Shown: positions 1 through 7,572 of the stretch, piece after piece
Numbering within the stretch: position 1 is the first letter of the stretch
Layout of the letters: each line of letters begins with the position of its first letter
Assembly: GCA_001704065.1 (NCBI GenBank)
Contig: LHBX01000045.1
Coordinates: 1 to 51,008 of the forward strand
Length of the DNA: 51,008 nt
Direction of reading: 5' to 3'
Source of the DNA: Pelagibacteraceae bacterium GOM-A1
Lineage (GTDB): Bacteria; Pseudomonadota; Alphaproteobacteria; Pelagibacterales; Pelagibacteraceae
Program-made: the position numbers and the translations under genes
The notes under the pieces: model-generated
The model's input: only the letters and a program-made list of their open reading frames with translations
The model's database searches: none
What the model was told of the DNA's origin: nothing

Positions 1-1089
1 CTTCTCACCAAGTTCTGTTCCATTGTCAGCCCAGAAAAATGGATCTACTAAAAAGTATTTTTTAGTGTTTCCAGGAGCGGTCGGCATTTGTGGCATCATT
101 TCAGTTTTACCATCTTTGTACCAAGGCTCATTTGCTTTGATAATTTCTAAAGATGATAATCTGTATGGAGCATAAGCAATATATTTAGCACTTCCAGCTA
201 ACATTTCAGTGTTAGTCATCATTGCTAAAGCTTTTTTAGCATTTGCTTCATCTGGTCCACCTTTAACAAGTGCGAAATATTCATAGTCAAGACCTTGTCC
301 ATCCCATACTTGTTTAATTGGAGCACCTTCGCCAATTTCAGCATTAAAGAATCTTCCATTCCAACCAGTTGCCATAACAACTTCACCAGATACTAATAAT
401 TCTGGTGGTTGAGCACCTGCAGACCAAAATACACATCCACCATTTGGATCTGTACAAAGCTCTTTGATTTTATTCATTGCTCTATTAACACCAGCTTCAG
501 TTTCTAGTAATTTGTAGATCTCTGATCCACCTTTACCCATGTAAACTCCGTCACCAGCTAAAGCGATTTCTAGGTTTGTTAGAGCAGATTTATAAATAGC
601 TCTTTTTCCTGGAAATTTTTTAGTGTTAAAGAAATCTTTTATAGTTTTTGGCGTACCATCAACGTTGTTTACGTTATAAGCATAGTTCCAAGAATATAAA
701 ATGTTTCCTACCGCACATTTACTTGGCATTGGAGCAAAGAAATCTTCACTTGCAGGAGTTCCATCTGGAGCTGCAGGGAAGTCTTTGTCAAAATCGAATT
801 CAACGAAAATTCCTTCGTCACATCCGTTGATAGTATCAAATGCGAATACATCGATAATATCCCAAGTAATTGCACCTGCTTCTTTTTGAGCTTTAATCTC
901 AGATAATCCACCTGAATAGTCTACCCAGTTGATATCAACACCAAGAGCTTTTGCAGTTGGATCACCATACCCTAGCTTTTGAGACTCTGTATAAGCTCCA
1001 CCCCAAGATGCTACTGTAACCGCAAATGCAGATGAAGTTATTGAAAGAGCAAAAGAAAGAGCAAGTAATAATTTACTTAATTTTTTCAT
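1..1089 (-). CDS. PotD-like extracellular solute-binding protein (3' end beyond window)
   Basis: Periplasmic binding component of a spermidine/putrescine-type (family 1) ABC importer. The frame is open from the ATG at 1089 to the window edge, giving 363 codons, close to the full length usual for the family. A signal peptide covers about residues 1-23 (charged MKK start, hydrophobic core, SSAFA cleavage site). The mature start VTVASWGGAYTES is typical of PotD/opine-type binding proteins. A strong ribosome binding site (GGAGGA) lies just upstream of the ATG. It follows the ATPase gene after 115 bases that hold their own likely promoter, which fits the need for excess binding protein. Ligand is unknown; location beside EutA/EutD-like genes hints at something other than a simple polyamine. 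Family sure, substrate not. Confidence 0.88.
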   Translation of the reverse strand, partial: MKKLSKLLLALSFALSITSSAFAVTVASWGGAYTESQKLGYGDPTAKALGVDINWVDYSGGLSEIKAQKEAGAITWDIIDVFAFDTINGCDEGIFVEFDFDKDFPAAPDGTPASEDFFAPMPSKCAVGNILYSWNYAYNVNNVDGTPKTIKDFFNTKKFPGKRAIYKSALTNLEIALAGDGVYMGKGGSEIYKLLETEAGVNRAMNKIKELCTDPNGGCVFWSAGAQPPELLVSGEVVMATGWNGRFFNAEIGEGAPIKQVWDGQGLDYEYFALVKGGPDEANAKKALAMMTNTEMLAGSAKYIAYAPYRLSSLEIIKANEPWYKDGKTEMMPQMPTAPGNTKKYFLVDPFFWADNGTELGEK

Positions 1090-1097
1090 TTATCCTC

Positions 1098-1129
1098 CGT
1101 TTAAACGTTTAATATAAATTAATTTATAT
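1098..1129. repeat. Two perfect palindromes in the leader of the binding-protein gene
   Basis: Positions 1112-1129 form an uninterrupted 18-base AT-only palindrome (ATATAAATT/AATTTATAT), and 1098-1107 form a 10-base palindrome (CGTTTAAACG) that abuts the ribosome binding site. Both lie between the putative promoter and the start codon. They could be an operator or an RNA hairpin acting on translation. AT-rich palindromes also arise by chance in this base composition, so function is only a guess. Confidence 0.4.
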
Positions 1130-1135
1130 AAGCGA

Positions 1136-1164
1136 AGTACAACAAAAACGATATTCAGAGTCAA
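1136..1164 (-). promoter_or_regulatory. Putative sigma-70 promoter for the solute-binding protein gene
   Basis: On the minus strand a -35 TTGACT (1164-1159; 5 of 6 to consensus) is separated by exactly 17 bases from a -10 TGTACT (1141-1136; 4 of 6). A start would fall near 1129, leaving a leader of about 40 nt before the GGAGGA site and the ATG at 1089. It would let the binding protein be made in excess of the upstream ATPase. Sequence match only. Confidence 0.45.
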
Positions 1165-1204
1165 CAGGCCATTTTGTTATAGGAATACTGGGATATTTAA
1201 GAAA

Positions 1205-2290
1205 TTATTTAGGATCTAGAGCTCTTGCGTCTTGACTGTTCCATCCTACTTTAATCTCATTACCTAATTTTAAATCTAACTCGTTTGAGCTATTTGGAAC
1301 TTTTAAAATAAATTCTTTATTACCTAAAAGATCTAATCTTACTCTAGTGTGATCACCATGGTAAATAACTTCTTCGATTTTTCCCGTTTGATTATTATCC
1401 ATTTTATTTTTTGGATTTATCAATGCCCTCTCAGGTCTTATTGAAACTGTTGTTTTATCACCTTTGGAAGTTACTGAAACTGGATTAGCTAAAATTTCAC
1501 CATTTTGTAATTTAACTTTACAAACATCTTTTGAAATTTCAGTTACTTCTCCTCCAAATGTATTATTTTCACCTATAAACTCTGCAACGAAAGAATTAAC
1601 TGGTTCTTCGTACAATTTATCAGGACTTGATAATTGTTGAACTTTACCATCATTAAAAACTGCGATCCTATTTGACATTGTTAATGCTTCTCCTTGATCG
1701 TGTGTAACGTAAACTACAGTAACACCAATATTTTCATGAATATGTTTAATTTCGTATTGCATACTTTCTCTTAAGTTTTTATCTAAAGCTCCAAGAGGTT
1801 CATCCATTAGAACTACTGCTGGATCAAATACTAGAGCTCTTGCAACAGCTACCCTTTGTTGCTGACCACCAGATAATTGCGCTGGCATTCTACTTTCAAA
1901 TCCTGATAAAGAAACCATTGATAAAGCTTTATCTACTTTTTTATCAATCTCATCTTTTTGAACTTTTCTAACTCTTAAAGGAAATGCTAAATTTTCATAA
2001 ACTGTCATATGAGGAAACAATGCATAATTTTGAAAAACCATTCCAATTCCTCTTTTGTGCGGTGGAATATTTGAAATAGGATTAGAATCTAAATAGATTT
2101 CACCATTGGTTGGTGTTTCAAATCCAGCCAACATCATCAGACAAGTTGTTTTTCCTGAACCAGATGGACCAAGCATAGTAATGAACTCGCCCTCTGAGAT
2201 ATTAAGATTTAAATCTTTTACTACTAAGATTTTACCATCGTAACTTTTGTCAACTTTATCGAACTTAACGAATTCTGTATTTTTAGACAT
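1205..2290 (-). CDS. potA: PotA-type ABC transporter ATPase
   Basis: Cytoplasmic ATPase powering the spermidine/putrescine-class importer whose binding protein follows at 1089. At 361 aa it has the PotA/FbpC length. Walker A GPSGSGKTT is at residues 41-49, the signature LSGGQQQR near 139, Walker B VVLMDEPLGALD near 163 and the switch His in VTHDQ. The last 100 residues look like a TOBE domain, which in this family senses or regulates substrate transport. It lies 38 bases after the EutD-like gene on the same strand, so probably one transcript. The gene symbol refers to the family; true substrate is undetermined. Confidence 0.88.
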   Translation of the reverse strand: MSKNTEFVKFDKVDKSYDGKILVVKDLNLNISEGEFITMLGPSGSGKTTCLMMLAGFETPTNGEIYLDSNPISNIPPHKRGIGMVFQNYALFPHMTVYENLAFPLRVRKVQKDEIDKKVDKALSMVSLSGFESRMPAQLSGGQQQRVAVARALVFDPAVVLMDEPLGALDKNLRESMQYEIKHIHENIGVTVVYVTHDQGEALTMSNRIAVFNDGKVQQLSSPDKLYEEPVNSFVAEFIGENNTFGGEVTEISKDVCKVKLQNGEILANPVSVTSKGDKTTVSIRPERALINPKNKMDNNQTGKIEEVIYHGDHTRVRLDLLGNKEFILKVPNSSNELDLKLGNEIKVGWNSQDARALDPK

Positions 2291-2328
2291 CTGGTGTTTA
2301 AAACATTTAAGAAGTTAATTATCAATAG

Positions 2329-3501
2329 CTAATAGTTCTTAATATGTAGCTCTTTTGGAAATTTACAGAATAATTCACAACCTTTGTCGGTAACTCGGAT
2401 TGCTTCAGATGCTTCTACTCCCCAATCACCAAACTGCATTACTGCAATCATATGAAAACAAACATTTGGTTCAAGTACTGTCATATCGCCTTTATAAATA
2501 TTTAAAGTATGCTCTCCCCAATCTGGTGGATATCCAATACCTATTGAGTAACCCGTTCTTGATTTCTTCTCGATACCATATTTATCTAATATTTTCCAAA
2601 AGGCTTTGGCAACATCATTTGCTGTGTTTCCGGGTTTTGTAGCATTAATTCCAGCTTGTAAAGCTTCTATAGTTTTATTCATTGTATCTATTTTTAATTG
2701 ATCAGGTTTACCTAATAAAATTGTTCGAGCCATAGGTGCGTGATATCTTTTATAAACACCTGAAAGTTCAATTATAGTTGCTTCACCTTCAATAAATTTA
2801 TCTTGGGTTGCTGTTAAATGTGAAGCAGATGTACCTTTTCCAGTTGGAAGAAGCGTTGCGATACTAGAATATTCACCTCCAAATTCTTCTGTACCATAAA
2901 ATAAAGACTTTTGAATTTCTCCAACAGCATCGCATTGTCTTGTACCAGGTTTAATTACTTCCATTGCAGTTTGCATTCCTTTTTGAGAAATTAAAGCAGC
3001 AGACTTCATATAATTTATCTCTGCATTAGATTTAATTAATCTAGCCCAATTAACTAGTCGATCAGAGTCAATAATGTTTGCATTTGGTAACCCCTGTTTA
3101 ATCTTTTCATAACAAAAAGCTGTAAAATAATGAGCATCCATTTCAACTCCAATGGACAGTTTATCCCATTTTTTTTCTTTGATTACTTTGGTCAAGTAAT
3201 CATAGGGATGTTTTGGCCAAGTGTGAATGTAACTCTCATCATAAACAATAATATTATCTTTATTTAAATAGGTCTTTATGTATGCACCACCCGCATCTTG
3301 ATCTCTTACAAAGCAAATTGGCTCTTTTGAATCAACGTGCACTAATACACATTGTGCATAATAAAAAGACCAAGCATCGTAGCCTGTAAGATAATTCATA
3401 TTATTTGTGTCGTGAGAAATGATTAAATCAATTTTTTTCTCTCTCATCAGAGATTGAACTTTTAATAGTCTTTGTTTGTATTCTTCTTTTGAAAAGGACA
3501 T
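2329..3501 (-). CDS. M24/creatinase-fold hydrolase, ectoine hydrolase EutD/DoeA-like
   Basis: A 390-aa pita-bread enzyme. The family includes Xaa-Pro peptidases, creatinase and ectoine hydrolase (DoeA/EutD), which opens the ectoine ring. The places where metallopeptidases carry Asp metal ligands read ELSGVYKRYHAPMART (245-260), with no Asp pair, and the segment YPPDWGEH (324-331) matches what I recall of ectoine hydrolases. That favours a metal-independent creatinase/EutD-like enzyme over a dipeptidase. The gene starts 3 bases after the EutA-like gene, a pairing known from ectoine utilisation clusters. The deacetylase EutE/DoeB and EutBC are absent here, so the substrate could be ectoine or another cyclic amidine or amide. 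Fold is sure; reaction is probable only. Confidence 0.7.
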   Translation of the reverse strand: MSFSKEEYKQRLLKVQSLMREKKIDLIISHDTNNMNYLTGYDAWSFYYAQCVLVHVDSKEPICFVRDQDAGGAYIKTYLNKDNIIVYDESYIHTWPKHPYDYLTKVIKEKKWDKLSIGVEMDAHYFTAFCYEKIKQGLPNANIIDSDRLVNWARLIKSNAEINYMKSAALISQKGMQTAMEVIKPGTRQCDAVGEIQKSLFYGTEEFGGEYSSIATLLPTGKGTSASHLTATQDKFIEGEATIIELSGVYKRYHAPMARTILLGKPDQLKIDTMNKTIEALQAGINATKPGNTANDVAKAFWKILDKYGIEKKSRTGYSIGIGYPPDWGEHTLNIYKGDMTVLEPNVCFHMIAVMQFGDWGVEASEAIRVTDKGCELFCKFPKELHIKNY

Positions 3502-3504
3502 AAA

Positions 3505-4245
3505 TTAATCAAACAGTCTTCCAAATCCTTTTACAGATTTATTTTCACCTATGTTTTCTAAAGATTCCCAGATTAAAGCCTGATTGCTTGAAAGAACTGG
3601 TATTCCAAGTTTATCTTCTAATTTTTGTATTAGAGGAAGAACTGGTAAAGCGGTGCAAGATACAAATAAAGCATCTGCCTCACTTACATCTAAATTTATT
3701 AGCACATCAAACAGATAATTTTGATCTACTTTACCAATCTCCATGTCAGAATGAATATCAAAGTATGAATTTGAGGTGATTTCAAAACCAGATGATTTAA
3801 AATAATCAACAACATCATCGTTAACTTTTTTACTATAAGGTGTGAATATAGAAAGTTTTTTAATATTTAATTTTTTCAATGCTTTCAAAGCTGCTGTGCT
3901 TGGTGTTGAAAGTTTTGCCTCAGGTTTTGCTGCTTGTATTTTATTTTTAATATTATCGTACCCTGCTGCAATAGTTCCTGATGTACAAGCATATACAACA
4001 CAGTCTAATTTTTGCTCTGGCAAGATATCTCTTGTTACTTGAGTAATATTCTCTGACATTTTGATCAAATTCTCTTTGGTTAAGGGATTATAACATTCTA
4101 TTCTATTTACAAAAAAATCTATTTTTTTATCTTTAATTACACTTATAAAATCTTTTTCAATCACTAGATCGGTTGCTAAAGCGATAAGTCCAATGCGTGG
4201 ATTTTGGTTATTTTCAAACTTTGGTTCTATTTTTTGTGATTTCAT
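3505..4245 (-). CDS. Asp/Glu racemase-superfamily protein, EutA-like
   Basis: A 246-aa member of the maleate isomerase/arylmalonate decarboxylase/EutA branch of the Asp/Glu racemase superfamily. Two cysteines in the expected places, C87 in CTSGT and C197 in SCTAL, form the usual cofactor-free catalytic pair. The opening PRIGLIALATDLVIE matches the EutA type. An in-frame non-ATG extension to 4266 exists, but the ATG at 4245 fits the family's start better. It is first of the operon EutA, EutD, PotA, binding protein. In ectoine and hydroxyectoine clusters EutA is thought to act on the hydroxylated branch; what it does here is inferred. It could also be a maleate isomerase. Confidence 0.72.
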   Translation of the reverse strand: MKSQKIEPKFENNQNPRIGLIALATDLVIEKDFISVIKDKKIDFFVNRIECYNPLTKENLIKMSENITQVTRDILPEQKLDCVVYACTSGTIAAGYDNIKNKIQAAKPEAKLSTPSTAALKALKKLNIKKLSIFTPYSKKVNDDVVDYFKSSGFEITSNSYFDIHSDMEIGKVDQNYLFDVLINLDVSEADALFVSCTALPVLPLIQKLEDKLGIPVLSSNQALIWESLENIGENKSVKGFGRLFD

Positions 4246-4306
4246 AAATACAATATACCACCACATATTGATTAATCATTAAAATTTAAAAACTGTATCT
4301 AATTTC

Positions 4307-4336
4307 TTGAATGGTTATAGTAAATAAACGTATAAT
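4307..4336 (+). promoter_or_regulatory. Sigma-70 promoter of the aldehyde dehydrogenase operon
   Basis: A -35 TTGAAT (4307-4312) and a perfect -10 TATAAT (4331-4336) are 18 bases apart. The transcript would start near 4343, about 20 nt before the ATG at 4362. It sits in the 116-base divergent gap between the EutA-like and aldehyde dehydrogenase genes. It also argues against the longer in-frame start at 4311, which would lie inside the promoter. Confidence 0.6.
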
Positions 4337-4361
4337 AAGAAAAATTAATTTTGAAATATAT

Positions 4362-5795
4362 ATGCTCGATAAAAAAAAATTTTATATCAATGGCAAATGG
4401 GTTGAGCCAGTAAACAAGAATGAATGTGAAGTTATTAATCCATCAACAGAAGAAGTTTGTGCAATTATAAGTCTTGGAAGTTCTGATGATACAAATGCTG
4501 CAGTCAAAGCAGCAAAATCTGCATTTGAGACTTGGAAAGAAACTTCAAAAGAAGAAAGGTTAAATTTATTAGAAAAATTATTAAAAATTTATAATTCTAG
4601 ATGGGATGATATGACTGATGCTATTACTACAGAGCTTGGTTGTCCTAAAGATTGGTGTTCAGCTAATCAAACATCTTCTGGGGCAGGTCATATCGAAGAC
4701 TTTATAAAAAGATTAAAAGAATTCGAATTCGAACCAGGTTTTGATAAAGGATCTACTAATCATATTGTATATGAGCCAATTGGAGTTTGCGGATTAATTA
4801 CACCTTGGAATTGGCCTATAAATCAAATTGCTTTAAAAGTAATTCCAGCTTTTGCTACTGGGTGTACAATGGTACTTAAACCATCTGAAATTGCACCATT
4901 GTCAGGAATGCTATTTGCAGAGATGATAGATGAGGCTGGATTTCCAGCTGGAGTATTTAATTTGGTAAATGGTGATGGGCCTGGTGTTGGAACTGACCTG
5001 TCAGGACATCCTGATGTTGATATGGTCTCATTTACAGGATCTACTAGAGCTGGAAAATTAATTACAAAGAATGCTGCTGAAACTATAAAAAGAGTTTGTC
5101 TTGAACTTGGTGGTAAAGGTGGAAATATTGTTTTTGCTGATGCATATCCTGATGCAGTCAGAGATGGTATTAGAAACGTAATGAGTAATTCAGGTCAATC
5201 CTGTGATGCCCCAACTAGAATGCTAGTTGAAAAATCAATTTATAAAAGAGCTGTTGAAGAAGCTGCAGATGAAGCAAATAAAATTAAAGTTGATCTTGCT
5301 TCAAAAGCTGGTGACCATATTGGGCCTGTAATTTCAAAAACTCAATTTGATAAAATTCAAAGTTTAATAAATAGTGGAATTGAAGAAGGTGCTACTTTAG
5401 TAGCAGGTGGTCCTGACAAACCTGAAGATCTAAAGAAAGGTTATTTTATTAAACCAACAGTATTCACTGATGTTAATAATAATATGAGAATTGCTAAAGA
5501 GGAAATATTTGGACCAGTATTGTCGATTATTCCTTTTGAAAATGAAGAGGAAGCTATCCAAATTACAAATGATACAGAATATGGATTAGGAAACTATTTA
5601 CAAACAGAGGATAATGAAAAGGCAAAAAGAGTCTCAAAAAAATTAAGGTCCGGAATTGTGTATGTAAATCATAAAGCAGCTGACTCTGGGACTCCTTTTG
5701 GTGGGTATAGACAATCTGGAAATGGACGTGAAGGTGGAACCTGGGGATTGCATGAATATCTAGAGGTAAAAACTATTACTGAATGGAAAAATTAA
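4362..5795 (+). CDS. NAD(P)-dependent aldehyde dehydrogenase
   Basis: A 477-aa cytoplasmic ALDH-superfamily enzyme that oxidises an aldehyde to its acid. The catalytic pair is present: E248 in CLELGGKGGN and C281 in NSGQSCDAPTR. The Rossmann and oxyanion segments ITPWNWP (about 147-152) and FTGSTRAG (about 224-231) and the closing EIFGPV and PFGGYRQSGNGREGG are standard. The ATG at 4362 is chosen because the frame's upstream start overlaps a good promoter. It is first gene of an operon with VOC, methyltransferase and MsrA genes and is divergent from EutAD, so it may handle an aldehyde from that pathway. Betaine aldehyde or semialdehyde substrates cannot be distinguished by eye. Confidence 0.9.
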   Translation: MLDKKKFYINGKWVEPVNKNECEVINPSTEEVCAIISLGSSDDTNAAVKAAKSAFETWKETSKEERLNLLEKLLKIYNSRWDDMTDAITTELGCPKDWCSANQTSSGAGHIEDFIKRLKEFEFEPGFDKGSTNHIVYEPIGVCGLITPWNWPINQIALKVIPAFATGCTMVLKPSEIAPLSGMLFAEMIDEAGFPAGVFNLVNGDGPGVGTDLSGHPDVDMVSFTGSTRAGKLITKNAAETIKRVCLELGGKGGNIVFADAYPDAVRDGIRNVMSNSGQSCDAPTRMLVEKSIYKRAVEEAADEANKIKVDLASKAGDHIGPVISKTQFDKIQSLINSGIEEGATLVAGGPDKPEDLKKGYFIKPTVFTDVNNNMRIAKEEIFGPVLSIIPFENEEEAIQITNDTEYGLGNYLQTEDNEKAKRVSKKLRSGIVYVNHKAADSGTPFGGYRQSGNGREGGTWGLHEYLEVKTITEWKN

Positions 5796-5796
5796 A

Positions 5797-6177
5797 ATGC
5801 TTGGTTATGTAATGGTAGGAACCAATAACTTAGAAAAAGCAATAATTTTTTATGATGAAGTCTTAAAAGTTTTAAATCTAGAAAGAAATTATAAAGATGA
5901 AGTTTGCGCTGGTTACACAGAAAAAAATGGCGATGGAACTATAGAGTTTTATGTGACCAAACCTGTCAATATGAAAGAGGCAACTAATGGAAATGGAACG
6001 CAAGTTTCATTTATTACATCATCTAGAGATATAGTTGATAAGTTTCATGAGATTGGACTTAAGGCAGGTGGAAAAAGTGAAGGAGCTGGAGGTGAAAGAC
6101 CAGAAGGTTCTGGAGTTTACTATTCTTATATTCGAGATCTTGATAATAATAAAATTTGTGCTTTCACAAACAATTAA
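5797..6177 (+). CDS. VOC-superfamily (glyoxalase-like) protein
   Basis: A 126-aa single vicinal-oxygen-chelate protein with two beta-alpha-beta-beta-beta halves: VMVGTNNLEKAIIFYDEVL at the start and YYSYIRDLDNNKICAF at the end. In active glyoxalases a His near the N-terminus and a Glu in the final DPDGNKxE motif bind metal. Here the first position is Tyr and the last Glu is replaced by Cys, so the standard metal site looks lost. It starts 1 base after the aldehyde dehydrogenase stop and overlaps the methyltransferase start by 1 base. Function unknown; a non-enzymatic or unusual VOC role is possible. Confidence 0.8.
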   Translation: MLGYVMVGTNNLEKAIIFYDEVLKVLNLERNYKDEVCAGYTEKNGDGTIEFYVTKPVNMKEATNGNGTQVSFITSSRDIVDKFHEIGLKAGGKSEGAGGERPEGSGVYYSYIRDLDNNKICAFTNN

Positions 6178-7088
6178 TGTCTTACAATTTAATTCAAGAA
6201 AAAATCAATGAAGGAAAAATTATTTTACTTGATGGAGGTATAGGTGCTGAGCTTGAAAAAAAAGGAGCTAAAATGGATCAAAACCTCTGGTGTGGAAAAT
6301 GTTCGGTAGATAGCCCAGAATTTCTAAAAGAAGTTCATGAAAATTATATTGATGCAGGTGCTGATGTTATTACAACAAATACTTATGCTACAACTCCAAT
6401 TTCTCTTAGAAAGCACGGATATGAAGACTCAATTGAATTATTTAATAGACAAGCAGTTCAAATTGCAAAACAAGCAATTAATAATTCAAAAAAGAACATC
6501 TGTTTAGCGGGAAGTGTTTCGAGTTATGGAAGTTTTCTTAAACTAGGAACAAAGAACATGAAGCCATGTTTTAATGAACATATTAAAATTTTATCAAATG
6601 AGGGTGTTGATTTAATAATTTTAGAAGCAATGACATCTCAAGCAGAAATCGTGGAGACTATGCTTGAGTGTTCTTCAAATATAAAGTTACCTGTTTGGCT
6701 TTCTATTTCCTGTGTAATAGATCAGAATACAAAAAATATTACACTTGGTTATGATGATGTGAAGAATAAAACGGAAATTTACGAGGATTTAGAAGTATCG
6801 TTGAAAAATTTTGGTAAATTACATAAGGGGCCAATTTTAATTGCTCATTCAGATATTAAAACAACGAGTGCAGCTTTAGATACTGCATTAAAAAATTATA
6901 ATGGAGTTATTGGTGCATACCCCAACAAAGGCTATTACGAAAAACCAAATTGGAAGTTTGTGGATGATTTTTCACCCAATGATTATTTGGAAGTTGCAAA
7001 AAAATGGTTTAGCAAAGGTGTAAAAATTGTTGGTGGTTGTTGTGGTATAGGAGTTGAAGAGATAAAAGCTGTTTCAATTTTGAAGTAA
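6177..7088 (+). CDS. Homocysteine S-methyltransferase family protein (first copy)
   Basis: A 303-aa zinc-dependent methyltransferase of the MmuM/BHMT family, which moves a methyl group from S-methylmethionine, a betaine or a sulfonium compound to homocysteine. The barrel opens with ILLDGGIGAELEKKG. The zinc cysteines are C179 (SISC) and C288/C289 in GGCCG near the end. The start is the ATG at 6177, in a TAATG overlap with the VOC stop; an upstream in-frame start at 6156 would run inside the VOC gene. A second family member lies at 8732-9715. With betaine genes nearby, a betaine or sulfonium donor is plausible but not shown. Confidence 0.87.
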   Translation: MSYNLIQEKINEGKIILLDGGIGAELEKKGAKMDQNLWCGKCSVDSPEFLKEVHENYIDAGADVITTNTYATTPISLRKHGYEDSIELFNRQAVQIAKQAINNSKKNICLAGSVSSYGSFLKLGTKNMKPCFNEHIKILSNEGVDLIILEAMTSQAEIVETMLECSSNIKLPVWLSISCVIDQNTKNITLGYDDVKNKTEIYEDLEVSLKNFGKLHKGPILIAHSDIKTTSAALDTALKNYNGVIGAYPNKGYYEKPNWKFVDDFSPNDYLEVAKKWFSKGVKIVGGCCGIGVEEIKAVSILK

Positions 7089-7105
7089 TAATATATTGTA
7101 AAATT

Positions 7106-7561
7106 ATGAAAACTTTTATTGGTGGTATTGGTTGTTTTTGGGACGAAACTAAATACGATGGTATAAAAGGAATATTATCTACCGAATGTGGTTATTGCGG
7201 AGGTGATGATCCTAATGTTACTTACAAAGCAGTTTGTGGTGGGGATACGGGTCACATAGAAGTAGTCAAAGTTCAATATGATGAAAATATTTTAAGCTAT
7301 GAAGATATGGTCAGATTATTTTTTAAACTCCATGACTCAACTCAAAAGAATAGACAAGGAACTTATGTAGGAATTCAATATCGCTCTGAGATATTTTATA
7401 ATAATGATAATGAAAAAAATACAGCAGAGAAAATTTTAAAAGAAATGAATGAGAAATTAGATGGAAAAGTTACTACAAAAATTTCCAAAGAAAAAAACTA
7501 TTGTAAAGCAGAAGGCTATCATCAAAAGTACGAGAAAAATAAATCTCTTAAGTTTGGATAA
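7106..7561 (+). CDS. msrA: Peptide-methionine (S)-S-oxide reductase MsrA
   Basis: Reduces methionine-S-sulfoxide in proteins and free methionine. The 151-aa length is that of a minimal MsrA. Catalytic C10 is in GIGCFWDET (usually GCFWG), followed by CGYCGGDDPNVTYKAVCGGDTGHIEVV, HDSTQKNRQG and QYRSEI, all diagnostic. C-terminal resolving cysteine candidate is in KNYCKAEGYHQKY. It is 17 bases behind the methyltransferase in the same operon, which fits a methionine-centred unit. MsrB is far away at 43784-44155. Confidence 0.93.
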   Translation: MKTFIGGIGCFWDETKYDGIKGILSTECGYCGGDDPNVTYKAVCGGDTGHIEVVKVQYDENILSYEDMVRLFFKLHDSTQKNRQGTYVGIQYRSEIFYNNDNEKNTAEKILKEMNEKLDGKVTTKISKEKNYCKAEGYHQKYEKNKSLKFG

Positions 7562-7572
7562 AAAGTACTAAT

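Noticed and set aside
2400..2642. Open frames opposite the EutD-like gene and many similar short frames elsewhere
   Set aside because: They are antisense shadows of clear genes, with no ribosome binding site, odd composition and no recognisable motif.
4311..4361. Longer N-terminus for the aldehyde dehydrogenase
   Set aside because: The extension overlaps a promoter with perfect TATAAT, and the family starts at the ATG at 4362.
4362..5795. Calling the aldehyde dehydrogenase a betaine aldehyde dehydrogenase (BetB)
   Set aside because: It is 20 kb from the choline-dehydrogenase-like gene and motifs visible by eye do not separate BetB from related enzymes.
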